Positions 45,026-56,086 of a stretch of 64,000 nucleotides of DNA are shown in pieces. Origin of the DNA: Heterohyrax brucei (lineage: Eukaryota > Chordata > Mammalia > Hyracoidea > Procaviidae). Numbering within the stretch: position 1 is the first letter of the stretch; every line of letters begins with the position of its first letter. A program made the translations under genes and the position numbers. Location: NCBI GenBank assembly GCA_028571685.1, contig CM053143.1, positions 1,617,501 through 1,681,500 on the forward strand. Direction: 5' to 3'. Under the pieces are notes generated by a model, which was given only the letters and a program-made list of their open reading frames with translations, made no database searches and had not been told where the DNA came from.

Positions 45026-46832
45026 GTTTGTTTTTTATTATTATGACTGAGTGAAAATGTACATTCCCATATAAATTTGCATGCCAATCTATATGCAGCT
45101 TCCACTGCTCTCCTTGTCCGGTGACAACACAGTATTCCTCTCTGCTCCATACATGTCTCATCCTCCCAGCAGTCTCCTTTCCCCTCTTCTCCACCCACTC
45201 GCCTTCCTCCAGCCAGAGGTCAGCAGGATGGTATCCTATATACGCATAGAACAATAAGAGCCAGCCAAGTTCACAGAACCATAAAGTGCACACAATATAT
45301 GATCACTCTGCATAGCTAAATCCAATCCATTCCTGTCTGAAGAGTGGACCTCCTTTATGATTTATGGGCAAGGGCAGCATCAGCGCCAGAGGCCATGTTC
45401 CCAGGGGAACCCTGAAGCCGCTGGATCACCAATTGCAGTCTTTTAGTGGAGATCTCAGGTGCACACCTTTTTATTCTTGTGTTGCCAGTGAGACTCAACT
45501 TTGTAAGCTCCATCATGACTATCACTGGTGGTGGCTGGGCACCATCTGGGTCTTCCGGTTCCAAGTCGATGTAGGCACCCACTCATGTAGGTCTCTCTTG
45601 TCTTCTGGGTTGTCTTTCACCCATGTTGTTTCGGTCCTCCGTGAGCATCTGTTCCTGCTGAACTGGGACCATTTGCTGTGCCCTCGGATGGCAGCTTGGC
45701 AGCTTTTAAGACCCCAGACACCACTCACCAATGTGGGGTGCAGAGAGCCCTCTTAGCAAAACTCTATTTGTGCCAATTGGCCTTGATTTCACCTAACAGC
45801 ATGGTCCCCTGACCCCTGCCCCAGCTACTCTGTCCTTGCAATGTTGGGTTAAGATGGAACGAGTATTCAAGTTATGTTGAAGTCCACTTAATATGGTTCT
45901 TGTTTCTAGTGTGTGCTGTCACCGATTTCAACAAGCCAAATTTCTACCAACTATCTAATCTAAACCTCCCCTCCGTTACCCTCTCTCCTTCCTCTCCCTT
46001 TCAGTCGTCAGAGGCTTTTCTACGCATAAGTCTGTTTTTGAGGTCTTATCACATGGGTCTCATACAGTATTTATCCTTTTGTCTCTGACTACTTTCACTC
46101 AACATAGTGTCTTCCAGTTGAAACCAGGTTAGGAGATGTTTCCTCGAATCGTCATTGTTCTTTATCATTGCGTAGCGCTCCATTGAGTATATGTACCATA
46201 GTTTACCTATTCATTCCTCTGTTGTTGGGCATCTGGGTTGATTCCATCTTTTTCCTGTCATGGACTGTGCTGCGATAAACATTCTTGTACAAGTATCCGT
46301 TGGTGTGAATGGCCTTGATTCTGTAGGATATATTCCAAACAGTGAAATTACTGAGTCAAATGGCATATCTATGTCCATTTTTTTTAAGGAAGTGCCAGAC
46401 TGCTTTCTAAAGAGGCTGGACCATTTTGCAACTCCACCAACAGTGTAGGAGAGTTCCACTTTCTCCACAGCCTCACCAGAATTTGTTGTTTTGTGTTTTT
46501 TTGAACATGTCTGCATGTGTTGTTTGGCTGCCTGGATCTCCTCTTCAGAGAAATGTCTGTCCATCTCCTTTGCCCATTGCTTAACTGGATGATTTATCTT
46601 CTTCTTATTGATATTTTATAGTATCTTATAGATTATGGCGATCAGGCATTGGTCTGACATAGGGTTGCCAAATATTTTTTTCCATTCCGTAGATGACTTT
46701 TTATGTCTATTAATAAAGTCTTTGGATGAGCAAAAGTGTTTGATTCTTAATAGTTCCCATTTATCTATTTTCTCTTCTGATGATTGTGGTTTGTTTGACA
46801 GATTTTGAAGTCTGTCTATGTTGTGGATTAAG
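45026..46832 (-). mobile_element. L1-M: 5'-truncated minus-strand L1 inside an AfroSINE
   Basis: T-rich 3' end at 45026-45040, 3' UTR to about 46020, ORF2 C-terminal part to 46832. About 1.8 kb. CCTACAGA at 45018-45025 is repeated at 46833-46840 (followed by GTTT and ATTT), a short target duplication. The ORF2 C-terminal frame at 46211-46564 contains MDIDMPFDSVISLFGIYP and is interrupted upstream by a deletion near 46500. Confidence 0.9.
46211..46564 (-). pseudogene. L1-M ORF2 C-terminal remnant
   Basis: Minus strand encodes [19 protein letters not shown] and then the frame turns to MDIDMPFDSVISLFGIYP...CTRMFIAAQSM. The last peptide block is the C-terminus of ORF2; the cysteine-rich block before it is out of frame. 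About 50-60 bp around 46497-46505 are missing relative to L1-B (aagatcgtgaac region). No product is expected. Confidence 0.8.
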
Positions 46833-46932
46833 CCTACAGAATTTTGAAGGAATGTTTTGTGGATTTGAATTGCTGACCTTTTGGTTAGCAGCTATAGCAC
46901 TTAACCATGACACTGCCAGGGTTTCTGTTTAT

Positions 46933-48137
46933 AAGAAAGGAGCAAACCAAAAAAAAAAAAAAAAAATTCATACTACCTACCAAAAATTTGGACACACTTA
47001 ATGGTTCAGCATCCTTCCATTAATTAAAACTTCAACAAAAAATTCAAAGCATAAATTAATTGAGCAACCGAAGAGTTAAGTAGATAAGATGCATGTTAAA
47101 CCCTGATGGGAGATTATGATGCAGAATCACATTTTAACTGACATTCAGAGGAAAGTCTCATGACTTATGCAGCACTGAGAAATTATCAGGAATGAGAGGC
47201 ATTAAAATGAAACATTATTAGCAAAATTTTCACTTCGAAACCAGATAAGAGAGGATGAATTCTTTACTTCTTTTTCAGCTGATATAAGTGAGTTAACGTT
47301 CTTTGAAACAAAAACACTTACTTGGCAAATTCATTCTCTTTTAAAAGTACTAAAAAAAAAAAAATTCTGCAAAGCCTTTGTGGATGACTCATCCTGCAAC
47401 AACTCTTGAATGCAGTTTTAAACACTTCCTTCAAAAGATAATCATGTGAAACCTATCTCTAGAACTCACTTGGTGATTTTCAATGTTCTTGTTCTATCTT
47501 TTCTGGTAGACACGTGGTAAAATTTAACCCTGCCTGTCTAGTTGTCTTTTCTACCCACCTTCTCTGTAGCAGTTTCTATAATGTTTATTCTGCCTCTTAA
47601 ACTCTTTATTTTTTGATGTGTGGTAGAGACTGGATTCCATATATATTTCCTACTGACATATACATATTCATACACAGTTGTTGGTAAGCTGAAATCAGTG
47701 AAGATAAGAGTACACCACAATTCCTATTCTGTGGTTTTCAACACATATTACATTTCCCAGTTGATTCAGGAAACTGTAATAGCTTAGAGTTTAATGAAGG
47801 GAGTTAGAAGCAAAGTAACAATCATCTTATAGGCACAAATTAATAAATGTGACAAAACCTTGCAAAAAGTTCTGTGGAAATCACACAGGAAACTATACGT
47901 CTTCTGGAATAGTCAAAGATACCTTCCAAGAGGAGGTGATATTCTAACTGAGATTCTATTAACTGTAAGTTAAGGTGAGATTGTCATCAGCCCATACCTA
48001 CACTGCATTTTACAATGTGGGAAGTTCAAAAATTTCTGAGCCTGTGACGTCCACTAAGAATCAAAATATAATACAGAATTTCTTTCTAGAAGGCAATAAC
48101 TTAGTGAATAACAGGAACATAGCAAATTCAGTATTTA
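46933..48137. other. Interval without gene or young repeat
   Basis: A poly-A run of about 17 lies at 46950-46966. Around 47880-47970 the wording (cttccaagaggaggtgatattctaactgagattct) resembles an ancient dispersed repeat, but I cannot name it. No coding region is supported. Confidence 0.45.
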
Positions 48138-48148
48138 AATGGCTTCTT
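48138..48148. repeat. Target-site duplication of L1-N (left copy; right copy at 48386-48396)
   Basis: AATGGCTTCTT is present exactly at both positions. Confidence 0.9.
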
Positions 48149-48385
48149 TTTTTTAATCTTTATTTTTATTTAACATAACTGAGTGAAAATGTACATTCAC
48201 ATATAAATTTACATGCCCCCTTATATACAGCTTCCACTGCTCTCCCTGTCCGGTGACAGCACACTATTCCTCTCTGCTCCATACATGTCTCATCCTCCCA
48301 CCAGTCTCCTTTCCCTTCCTCTCCGTCCACTCCCCTTCCTCCAGCCAGAGGTCAGCAAGATGGTATCCTATAGATGTACAGAACC
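48149..48385 (-). mobile_element. L1-N: severely 5'-truncated L1 3' end, minus strand
   Basis: T-rich start, aacataactgagtgaaaatgtacattcacatataaatttacatg, then ccggtgacagcacactattcctctctgctcc and up to tatagatgtacagaacc. About 237 bp of 3' UTR only. The open frames here (48213-48471) come from the 3' UTR and are not genes. Confidence 0.92.
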
Positions 48386-48396
48386 AATGGCTTCTT

Positions 48397-49215
48397 GAGA
48401 CTGACCTACTTGAAGTTTTAATTGGTAGATTGTTCAGATTTACGGAGAGTAAGAGAATTTTGACTGGGTAGAAGTATAGTGAATAAATATGGGCATAATA
48501 GTTATCCAGAATTTAGGATTGACTCAGCTGGGGAATTTCTCATGAGGCTGCAGTTCAGATTCTGGCTACGGCTTCAATTATCTCAGCATTCGACTGGGAA
48601 AGGTAAAGCCATTTCTAAGATGATTTGCTTACATGAACCTTGTTGTGGCTTCCATTTCAAGTGACTGTTGGCAGAAGCTTCAATTTCTCACTGTCTTTTG
48701 ATAGCAGGCCTTCATTTACTACCACAGAGACCTCTCCATAACATTGCCTGAGCATCATATTATGGCATCTGTCTTCCTGCAGAGAGATCTAAGAAAGAGA
48801 GCAAAGGAAGATGCTAAAAAGTACATGGATATTTCTTCAAAACAGTTGGTTACACAAGTCAGCTCTATTCCGCGTGGGGAGGGCGCTATATGAAGACAGG
48901 TGGTGAGGATCATTGGGGACTAGGTAGCCAGTTGTTTGCAAGAATAACAAAGGGGTTAAAGTGTATTGATAGGGTTTTTTAAAAAGGGTAAGTTACATGA
49001 TTAGCTTTGTAGGTTGGAAAAAGAAAACTGGAAAACATTTAGAATGGACTGAAAGCTTGCCAGAAAAGCCAGAAAAAGGGAAGATGAACAAGTAAGATGC
49101 CAATGGAAGTGCTTCTCCGAGCTCTTTGGAAAAACTAGAAAATCTTTGGCATGGCTTTCAAGGCCTTTCTTCAAGTCTTTCATGGCACGCTTCAAGTCTT
49201 GGCTATTTCTTGAGC
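48397..49215. other. Probable ancient repeat and unassigned DNA
   Basis: At 48500-48800 the sequence (gattgactcagctggggaatttctcatgaggctgcagttcag, gactgggaaaggtaaagcc) resembles an old interspersed repeat in plus orientation, which I cannot name. From 48800 to 49215 nothing is recognised. Confidence 0.35.
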
Positions 49216-49219
49216 CTCA

Positions 49220-49836
49220 TTTCTTAAAATGTTCCTCCCTTGCTCTCTGTGTATTCTTGCCATGCTCCTGCCTTTGGCATTATGACTTCTCCACTTGAAA
49301 TGCTGTTTTCTACATTTTCTCCTAATTTATTTTCTAGCTGGCCATCATTTGAAGCTCAAACATCAGTTCCTCAGAAGTGAGTTCCGTAATGTGTTTGTTG
49401 AGGTCAGGTTGCTATTTCATCATGTAAGACCATATTACTATCTGTCAGAGCCTTTATTTTCAATGTTTATAATTATACACCCATTACAAATAAACAAAAC
49501 CACTTGTCATTGATTCAGCTCTAACTTACAGCAACCCCATGTGCTTCAGAGAACTGCACTCTATAGGGTTTTCAATGGCTCCGATCTTTTGAAAGCAAAT
49601 TGCCAGGACTTTCTTCTGAGACATCACTGTGTGGATTCAACCACCAACTTTTGGTTAATAAAAAGGACGCTTAACCATTTGCATCATCCAGGGCAACTGG
49701 GGACTCCATATTCCTATTAATATCCTTATTTGACCTCTGTTTCCTACACTAATGTTTAAGCTACATAAGAAAAAGAGCACCATATCTGCCTATCTCAAGT
49801 ACCAGATGTAGTGCCTGTGACATTACTGGCACTTTT
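49220..49836 (+). mobile_element. L2 relic split by an AfroSINE
   Basis: First part to 49494: cacttgaaatgctgttttctac, agctcaaacatcagttcctcagaag. Second part 49720-49836: tgacctctgtttcctacactaatgtttaagctacataag, gagcaccatatctgcctatctc. The order fits the L2 3' region (clear landmark: atgtttaagctccatgag). Confidence 0.5.
49497..49705 (-). mobile_element. AfroSINE, longer variant, minus strand
   Basis: cacttgtcattgattcagctctaacttacagcaacccc, ctctatagggttttcaatggct..., the extra block, and ccaccaacttttggttaataaaaaggacgcttaaccatttgcatcatccagggc at the head. Confidence 0.75.
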
Positions 49837-49837
49837 T

Positions 49838-50225
49838 GATGTTGCAGTCAGTGGCTGCCAAGTATGCTTCAACTTGTAGAGATGCTATGTACAACAGAAT
49901 GAATCACTACTGGTTTGGGCACTGTCTTCATGATTGTTGGTATGTTTGACTCCATTGTTGTGGCCATTATGTATTTTGAGTGACTTCCAACTTAGAGAGC
50001 TCATGTTTCAGGACTATGTTGGGCAATAATCTATTGTGATTGATGGAGGTTTCAATGCTTAATTTTTGGAAGCAGATAATCCTAGTCTATTTTAGTTTAG
50101 AAGTTCAAGTAAAACCTGTTCACCATGAGTGACTGCTGGCATTTGAAATACCAGTGGCATAGCTTCTGGCATCATAAAAGCACACAAGCAACTGCAGTAC
50201 GACAAACTTCTTCATGGTAATTCTG
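49838..50225 (-). mobile_element. Short RTE derivative: 3' tail joined to 5' end
   Basis: 49838-49995 matches the 3' tail region of RTE (gctgccaagtatgcttcaacttgtagagatgctatgtacaacagaatg, tgtttgactccattgttgtggcc). 50005-50225 matches the 5' end (ttgggcaataatctattgtgattgatg..., gtaaaacctgttcaccatgagtgac, agtacgacaaac). The whole coding part is missing. About 390 bp. It may be a deletion product or a non-autonomous form. Confidence 0.6.
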
Positions 50226-50329
50226 ATACCTAGTAAATTCTTATTAAAAAAAAAAATAATGTAATAATCCATGAGACAGATTACAAGCATATGGAGTAAT
50301 ATGACAGTGAGAAAATAGAGAGCAGATGC

Positions 50330-50440
50330 AACATTCAAGACAACTTGAATTAAGACAAAGTCCTGGAGAAAAAGGTGTAATCAAGAATGACACTAAGATT
50401 CTGACTTTTAAAACTAGGACAGAAAATTAGAGAGGGAGAT
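50330..50440 (+). repeat. Fragment of the ancient unnamed repeat
   Basis: gtcctggagaaaaaggtgtaatcaagaatgacactaagattctgac resembles the region of the 42.34-43.35 kb repeat before its SINE. Confidence 0.35.
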
Positions 50441-51099
50441 AACAGTATGAAGGTCTTAACTTGGAAAATTCTATCAGTCAATCTTCAATAACAAGCAGAA
50501 AACTTACATGTGCAGATTTCAATTTATTGCCTCTCATCTCCAGATTCACCCATCAGTACCTGCTCTTCCATAATAGACTGGATACTTGAAGTATTTCTGT
50601 TTTATAGCAAGTTCAATGTTAAAGCATTACCAGTAGAGGGCACTGGAATGACATTGCAGGGAGAAGCAGCTTCCCTTCCTAGCTCAGGCTGCTTTACTTT
50701 TGCTTTTTCATTTTAAAGACTTTTTCCAGTCTAACTGAACGATCTGTCTGCAGTGTGAGTATATGAGAACATTTGGTGGTGCTGTGCCCTAGCTACGCAT
50801 CCAGAGAGTACAGCCTCTCTTTGACTTCTCAGATCCAGCACAAACCCTGGGACCACCTTCCTAAAGCTTCCTATCCCCAACCCCAGTACACCAAGACTTT
50901 GTGTACTCTTGCAACATCCCAACTCCTTTTATATCCTGACTAAACTGCCTGCTTGTCTCAACTTCAGAGATTTCTCTCTGCTTGTCTGGAGACTGTGGGC
51001 CAGCTCTGGCCTAGGAAACCCAAGGAACTTTTCTACTTTCCAGTGGACTGTAAGCTACTACTATCCAATGAGGGCTGAACTCAGCCTTGGAGTGATACC
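50441..51099. other. Unassigned interval
   Basis: No gene or RNA supported. ccagtagagggcactgg near 50630 is a motif common in old repeats. Confidence 0.45.
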
Positions 51100-51556
51100 A
51101 TAGGTTGGTGGCTTTAAAAATAGAAATTTTAGTTTGTCCCAATCCAGTAGGCTAAAGATCTAAATTCAAGGAGTCAGTTCCAGGGGAAGGCTTTCTCTAC
51201 CGGCTCTAGAGGAAGACCCTTGTGGTGAGTCTTCCTCTGGACTAGAAGTTTTGGAGGGTGAGGGACCCTGGTCCTTTCCAAAGGATGTACTCAGCTCCCA
51301 GGCACTGCTTTCTTGGTGGTACGAGGTTCCCCAATTCACTAGCTTCTTTCCTTTATATCTCAGGAGACAGCCTCAAGGTACAAAAAAATCTTCCACATTG
51401 AGTCCTGCCCTACCGACACAACTACTGTCCATCCTCCTTCATTAATATCATAGCAGCAGGATTTACAACATAAGGGGACATCATACAGTACTGGGAATCA
51501 TGGCCCAGCCAGTCACACAGATTTTTTGGGAAACATAATTCAGTCCATTTCAATGT
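51100..51556 (+). repeat. Unnamed dispersed repeat (copy 2, family of 12.7 kb)
   Basis: gtcagttccaggggaaggctttctctaccggctctag, gactagaagttttgg, tttcctttatatctcaggagacagcctcaagg, cctccttcattaatatcatag and a final ttttttgggaaacataattcagtcc. The order is like the 12690-13095 copy. Confidence 0.55.
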
Positions 51557-51715
51557 ACAGACAAAAGGCCTGCCTGAAAATTTTCATCAAAATGATACCA
51601 GATTAAAAAATATATATATTCTTTTTCTTTGTTATTTGATTTTTTTTTTAAATAATAGAGTGAATTACCTTTTTTCTTTCAAAAATTAGATGAACTATAT
51701 GTTACTTAGAAAAAA

Positions 51716-51880
51716 GAGCCCTGGTGGCACAGTGATTAAGAGCTCCGCTGCCAGTCCAGAGGTCAGCAGTTCGAATCTACCAGTCACTCCTTGGAAACAC
51801 ATGGGACAGTTCTTCTTTGTCCTATAGGGTAGCTGTGAGTCGGAATTATCTTGACAGAAAACGGTTGGTTTGGGGTTTAC
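51716..51880 (+). mobile_element. AfroSINE, plus strand
   Basis: gagccctggtggcacagtgattaagagc, ggtcagcagttcgaatctacc (B box intact), cactccttggaaacacatgggacagttcttc, tagctgtgagtcggaattatcttgac, ggttggtttggggttt. Confidence 0.92.
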
Positions 51881-52439
51881 TTGCTAAAGGAGAGAAGGAT
51901 GCAGCTGGATTCATGAAGTATGTTTTGAAGGAAAAGCCCTTTAATTTCTTTATACTATTAATTTCTAGTTTATCAAATTTATATGGCTTTGTGACAAACG
52001 TAACATACTTCTTTCTGAAGCACTTTGCCGAACAGCCATAACATAGCTTTTAAAATGTATTAGAGATAAATTGTTCATGCTATAAGTCATATTGAGACTT
52101 GACGGCCCCAAAATTAAATTACCAGTCCATGCATTTCACGTACTTTTGCTTTTCTCGGAGAGCAGCTTACACAGTTTGTTGAATACGGCCAGTAGGTAAG
52201 AAATATCGGATCTTTACCACAGAGATAAGGGACAGCAAGGTGTTGATGCCTTACAATTTTATGTGCTAACAGGCTGCTTCAACGCAGTATCTAGATTCTA
52301 CTCACTAATAATATATGAAAGACTGGCATTTCTTGACAAATGAAAATGTTTCATCTCACTGTTCACACAGCATGCTTAAATACAATCCCAGAGGGTTTAT
52401 AACTTTTGTCTGAGCTGACTGACATTTCTTGTGTAAGCT
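51881..52439. other. Unassigned interval
   Basis: No gene, RNA or recognised repeat. Confidence 0.5.
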
Positions 52440-53290
52440 GTAAAGAACTTGGTTCTAACACTTTCTACCTGACCCTGGACTGAAGCCTAGTCAGTTATTA
52501 GTATGCACCTTACAGGGATTGGTCAAAAGATCATGCAAATGAGTTGTAGCACAGCCATGCCTTCTGTGCAAATAAATTGTCTGTGGCCTCTCAAGAGAGG
52601 ATTGGTCAGTTTGTGGCCCTGAAGGGAGATCTATGCCTTGAAATTTATGAGGAGCTTGTGTACATACACAATTAACCCCAAAGAAGTCAATCAGAAAACA
52701 AACCATTGCTGTCAAGTTGATTCTGACTCAGAGTCAATTTGGAAAGGGCAGAGCTATTTAGTAAGCTTTCCAAGTATCTGGCAGACAAAAAGAAGAAAAA
52801 GAGGAGCAGCAAGAAGAGTGGAAGGAAGAAAGCAGGAAGATGAAGAAGAGAAAGAGAGGAGACAAGAAATTTGCTGAAAGAGCTGTGACCCTGGTCAACG
52901 GCTGTGATGCTGAATACACTGAGTCGAGTATAAGGATCCAAGTGGCAGCAACAGGTCCTGAAGGTACCCGGTCATAGTACTAGCAATGACAGATGTCAGA
53001 GCTGAGAGGAGCCCTTCCTGAGGGGGCCAAGAGGGCGGAAAGGAGCTTGTCCTCAGAGAGCTGTTCTCAGCTTTTCAGAGCTGCTGCACTGAGGAAGCCA
53101 TCCCGCACTGAAGAAGGGAAACTCTACCTCCATGCTTTCTGATCTGATTCCTGAGTTGTAGACTGTTGATCCTGATCCTAAGTTGTATCTTGTTCCTTAA
53201 TAAATTGCTTCTTCGTAAGTATAGTTCATGAATTCTATGAGATATTGTGGGGAATTGAACCCAAGTAGGGAAGGGTAGAGTGCTGACGGA
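52440..53290 (+). repeat. Probable solo LTR of an endogenous retrovirus-like element
   Basis: The stretch has LTR-like character: an ATGCAAAT octamer at 52533-52540, a polyadenylation signal AATAAA at 53199-53204 in cttaataaattgcttcttcgtaag, and a following region resembling the R/U5 part of mammalian LTRs (ttcatgaattctatgagatattgtggggaattgaaccc). A purine-rich tract at 52790-52870 and a piece resembling an AfroSINE tail (about 52700-52730) interrupt it. No internal coding region was seen. Exact ends and family are unknown. Confidence 0.4.
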
Positions 53291-53719
53291 AGTGAGAGCA
53301 GCTGGGGTCAGCATGGAGGGGTACAGCAGCTGGGAGAATTTGACCATCTGGGATATGTTTGACTGTTGCTTCATAGGAATTGGCTTTGTGCTGATTGTTA
53401 TACTTGACCTTATTCATACATAGTCCTAAGAAAAACCCTGAAATAAGGAGAATTTGTATGTAGCCTGTTCTTGGATTTTTGTCTCTCTCTTTTTTAATTC
53501 CAGAAAGTAAAATTTCCTGCTGTAGACTATCCAGATCCAACCAAAGAAATTCTTTACACAGGTTCAGTCCTCCAAGACAATTTTCATCCTTGGTCTGTCA
53601 ATTTAATATTATTAAAAGATATTTACTCTGTGCTCCATTTACTCCTTATTTAACGGCACTTTAAACAGGAGTCGGAAAAAACATTTCTAATTAAATTATT
53701 ATAGACTAATGACAATTAA
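53291..53719. other. Unassigned interval
   Basis: No gene, RNA or recognised repeat. Confidence 0.45.
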
Positions 53720-53892
53720 GGAAACCCAGGTGGTGTGGTAGTTAACTGCTATGGCTGCGAATCAACAGGTCAGCAGTTCAAATCCACCAGTGCTTCTTGG
53801 AAACTCTATGGGGGAGTTCTACTCTGTCATGTAGAGTCTCTATGAGTTGGTATAGACTCTATGGCAGTGGGTTTTTGTTTTTGTTGGTTTTA
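53720..53892 (+). mobile_element. AfroSINE, plus strand
   Basis: gaaacccaggtggtgtggtagttaactgctatggctgcg, cagcagttcaaatccaccag, cttggaaactctatgggggagttctactctg, tctatgagttggtatagactctatggcagtgggtttttg. Confidence 0.9.
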
Positions 53893-54429
53893 CTTACAGC
53901 TAAGTTTGTTCTTCCTCTTGCTAACAGTAGAGGCCAAGAGGTAGAAAGGGCCATTTAATTAATTCCACAGGTAATCACTAAATAGCACTTATTTGCCCTG
54001 CGCTGTATTTTCTTCCTGGGGACTATATAACATTATTAGCCACCATCTGGAGTTCAGACGTCCCAGGAAACAATGGAAATACACTTGAAACGTGTGATAA
54101 CAGTTTGAGTAACAAGGTTCAGGGAAGAGATAATCCTGGTTAAGCATTATGAACAAAGGTTTTTGAGAAGGCAGGATCTAAAACAGATTTTTGTAAGGTA
54201 TATGCAATATAAGTGGATAAAGAAGTAAGAGTGTTCGTAAGACGCAGAGGAGAGCAAGAACAGGTTGGGCTCACTATGCAGTTTGCCAGAAATAAGTCTG
54301 GATGTGACTGGGGTCTGCTAAAATCTTTAATGGAATTCCCTTTGACTCTCAGAAATATCCCAAATTGAATGATAGTTTGATTCAGGGACTATCCGTGGGA
54401 GGAGGATAGCAGGATAATTCAAGGAGAAT
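53893..54429. other. Unassigned interval
   Basis: Possibly an old relic (cactaaatagcacttatttgccctg...gggactatataac has MIR/L2-like wording) but not supportable as such. No gene. Confidence 0.4.
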
Positions 54430-54985
54430 TGTTTGTTTGGGATTTTTGTTGTGATTAGGTGTCATTCAGCTGATTCAGACACACAGAGACCCGCACGACA
54501 GAATGAAACCCTGCACAGTGCAGCCCCGTCTTCACAACAGTTGCTTTGTTTGAGCCCATTGCTGTGGTCTGCTGTAAATTCATTTCGCTGAATATTTTCC
54601 TCTTTCTCATTGACCTTACCAATCATGATGTCCTTTTCCAGGGACAAAACCCTCCTGATGACATTTCCAAAGTACTGGAAACAAAGCCTCACCATTCTCA
54701 CTTTCAAGGAGCACTCAGGCTGTATTTCTAAGACAGACTTGTTTGTTTTTGTGGCAGTCCAGGGTATATCCAATATTGTTCTCCAACACCCTGATTCAAA
54801 GTCATTAATTCTTTTATGGTCTTCCTTGATCATTGTCCAACTTACACACGCATACGAGGTGATGAAAAGCAACGTTTTTTCGGAAAGGTACATCCGACTC
54901 CTCAAAGTGGTATCTTTGCATTTAAACATATGAAAGATATCCTTCGCAGCAGCGAAGCCCAATGCACTGTGCTGTTTCACTTCTT
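54430..54985 (-). mobile_element. RTE-3, 3' part (C-terminal region)
   Basis: The 3' tail (ggtgtcattcagctgattcagac) is near 54460. The minus strand then encodes, with a few errors, the RTE C-terminal region: TILDIPWTATKTNKSVLEIQPECSL, VRMVRLCFQYFGNVIRRVLSLEKDIMIGKV (resembling the SLEKDIMLGK block common to RTE/BovB). The frame is open for about 172 codons (54462-54980), which reflects chance survival. Continues at 60505 after the L1-C insertion. Confidence 0.8.
54972..54985. repeat. Target-site duplication of L1-C (left copy; right copy at 60505-60518)
   Basis: CTGTTTCACTTCTT occurs exactly on both sides; joining them restores RTE-3 sequence. Confidence 0.93.
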
Positions 54986-55714
54986 TTTTTTAATTTTAAT
55001 TTTAATTATTTTTTATTTAACATAACTGAGTGAAAATGTACATTCATGTATAAATTTACATGCACACCTATATGCAGCTTCTACTGCTCTCCCTGTCCGG
55101 TGACTGCACACTATTCCTCTCTGCTCCATACATGTCTCATCCTCCCAACAGCCTCCTTTCCCCTCCTCTCCACCCACTCTCCTTCCTCCACCCAGAGGTC
55201 AGCAAGATGATATCCTATAGAAGTATAGAACCATAAAGTGCTTCCAATATATGGTCACTCTGCATTGCCAAGTCCAATCCATTCCTGTCCAAAGAGTGGA
55301 CCTTTGTTATAATTTATGGGAAAGGGCAGCATCAGGGCCAGGGTCCATGCTCTCAGAGGAACCCCAAAACCGCTGGACCATCAATTGAGGTCTTTTAGTG
55401 GAGATCTCATGATGCATCCCTTTTTATTCTTGTGTTGCCAGTGAGACTCCTCTCTGTGAGCTCCATCGTGGCTATCACTGGTGGTGGCCAAGCACCATCC
55501 AGTTCTTCTGGTCCCAAGTTGATGTAGGCACCCACTCTTGTGGGTCTCTGGGTCTTCTTGGTTGTCTTTACCGCAAGTCACTTTGGTCCTCGGTGAGCAT
55601 CCATTCCTGCTGAGTTGGGACCATCTGCTGTGTCTTCGGATGGCATCTTGGCAGCTTTTAAGACCCCAGACGCCACTCACCAATGTGGGGTGCAGAGAGC
55701 TCTCTTAGCAAAAC

Positions 55715-55880
55715 CTAACCTGATTTCAACTGGAAGACATTATGTTGAGTGAAAGTAGTCAGCGACAAAGGGACAAATACTGTATGAGACCTCTACGATA
55801 AGACCTCAAAAGCAGACTTGTGTATAGAAGAAAAGACTCTTTGACAGCTGCAAGGGAGGGGAGGGAGGGAGGGGTGAGGG
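55715..55880 (+). repeat. Inverted fragment of ORF2 end/3' UTR within L1-C
   Basis: cctgatttcaactggaagacattatgttgagtgaaagtagtcagcgacaaag...gacctctacgataag is the sense-strand ORF2 end, whereas the flanking 3' UTR is antisense (cttagcaaaa before, gtgccaattggcctgg after). The same stretch is normally about 200 bp further along (equivalent to 32930-33100 in L1-B), and its normal copy is absent here. Confidence 0.88.
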
Positions 55881-56086
55881 GTGCCAATTGGCCTGGAATT
55901 CGCCTAAGAGCATGGTCCCCCACCCCCGCCCCAGCTACTCTATCCTTGCAGTATTGAGTTAAGATGGAAGGAGTACTCAAGTTATGCTGAAGTCCACTTA
56001 ATATTGTTCTTGTTTATAATGTGTGCTATCACCGCTTTCTCCCAACTACATTTCTAGTAACTATCTAAACTAAACCCTCCCGCCTC

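Larger units (their letters stand above)
44936..46932 (-). mobile_element. AfroSINE, minus strand, split by L1-M
   Basis: First part 44936-45027: aaaaccaaacgtggtgccactgagttgattccaactcataatgaccctataggacacag. Second part 46841-46932: ggaatgttttgtggatttgaattgctgaccttttggttagcagctatagcacttaaccatgacactgccagggtttc. Joined, they make one near-complete SINE. Confidence 0.9.

Noticed and set aside
51716-51880. tRNA gene from the B-box motif GTTCGAATC
   Set aside because: The motif belongs to a SINE head; no cloverleaf with matching acceptor stem is visible and SINE body and tail follow.
52440-53290. Protein-coding gene with a lysine- and glutamate-rich segment (52638-52877)
   Set aside because: The peptide comes from a purine-rich tract; LTR-like signals around it fit better.
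54462-54980. 172-codon open frame that could be a host gene
   Set aside because: Its peptide matches the RTE C-terminal region, and the flanking tail and L1-C insertion confirm a decayed RTE.
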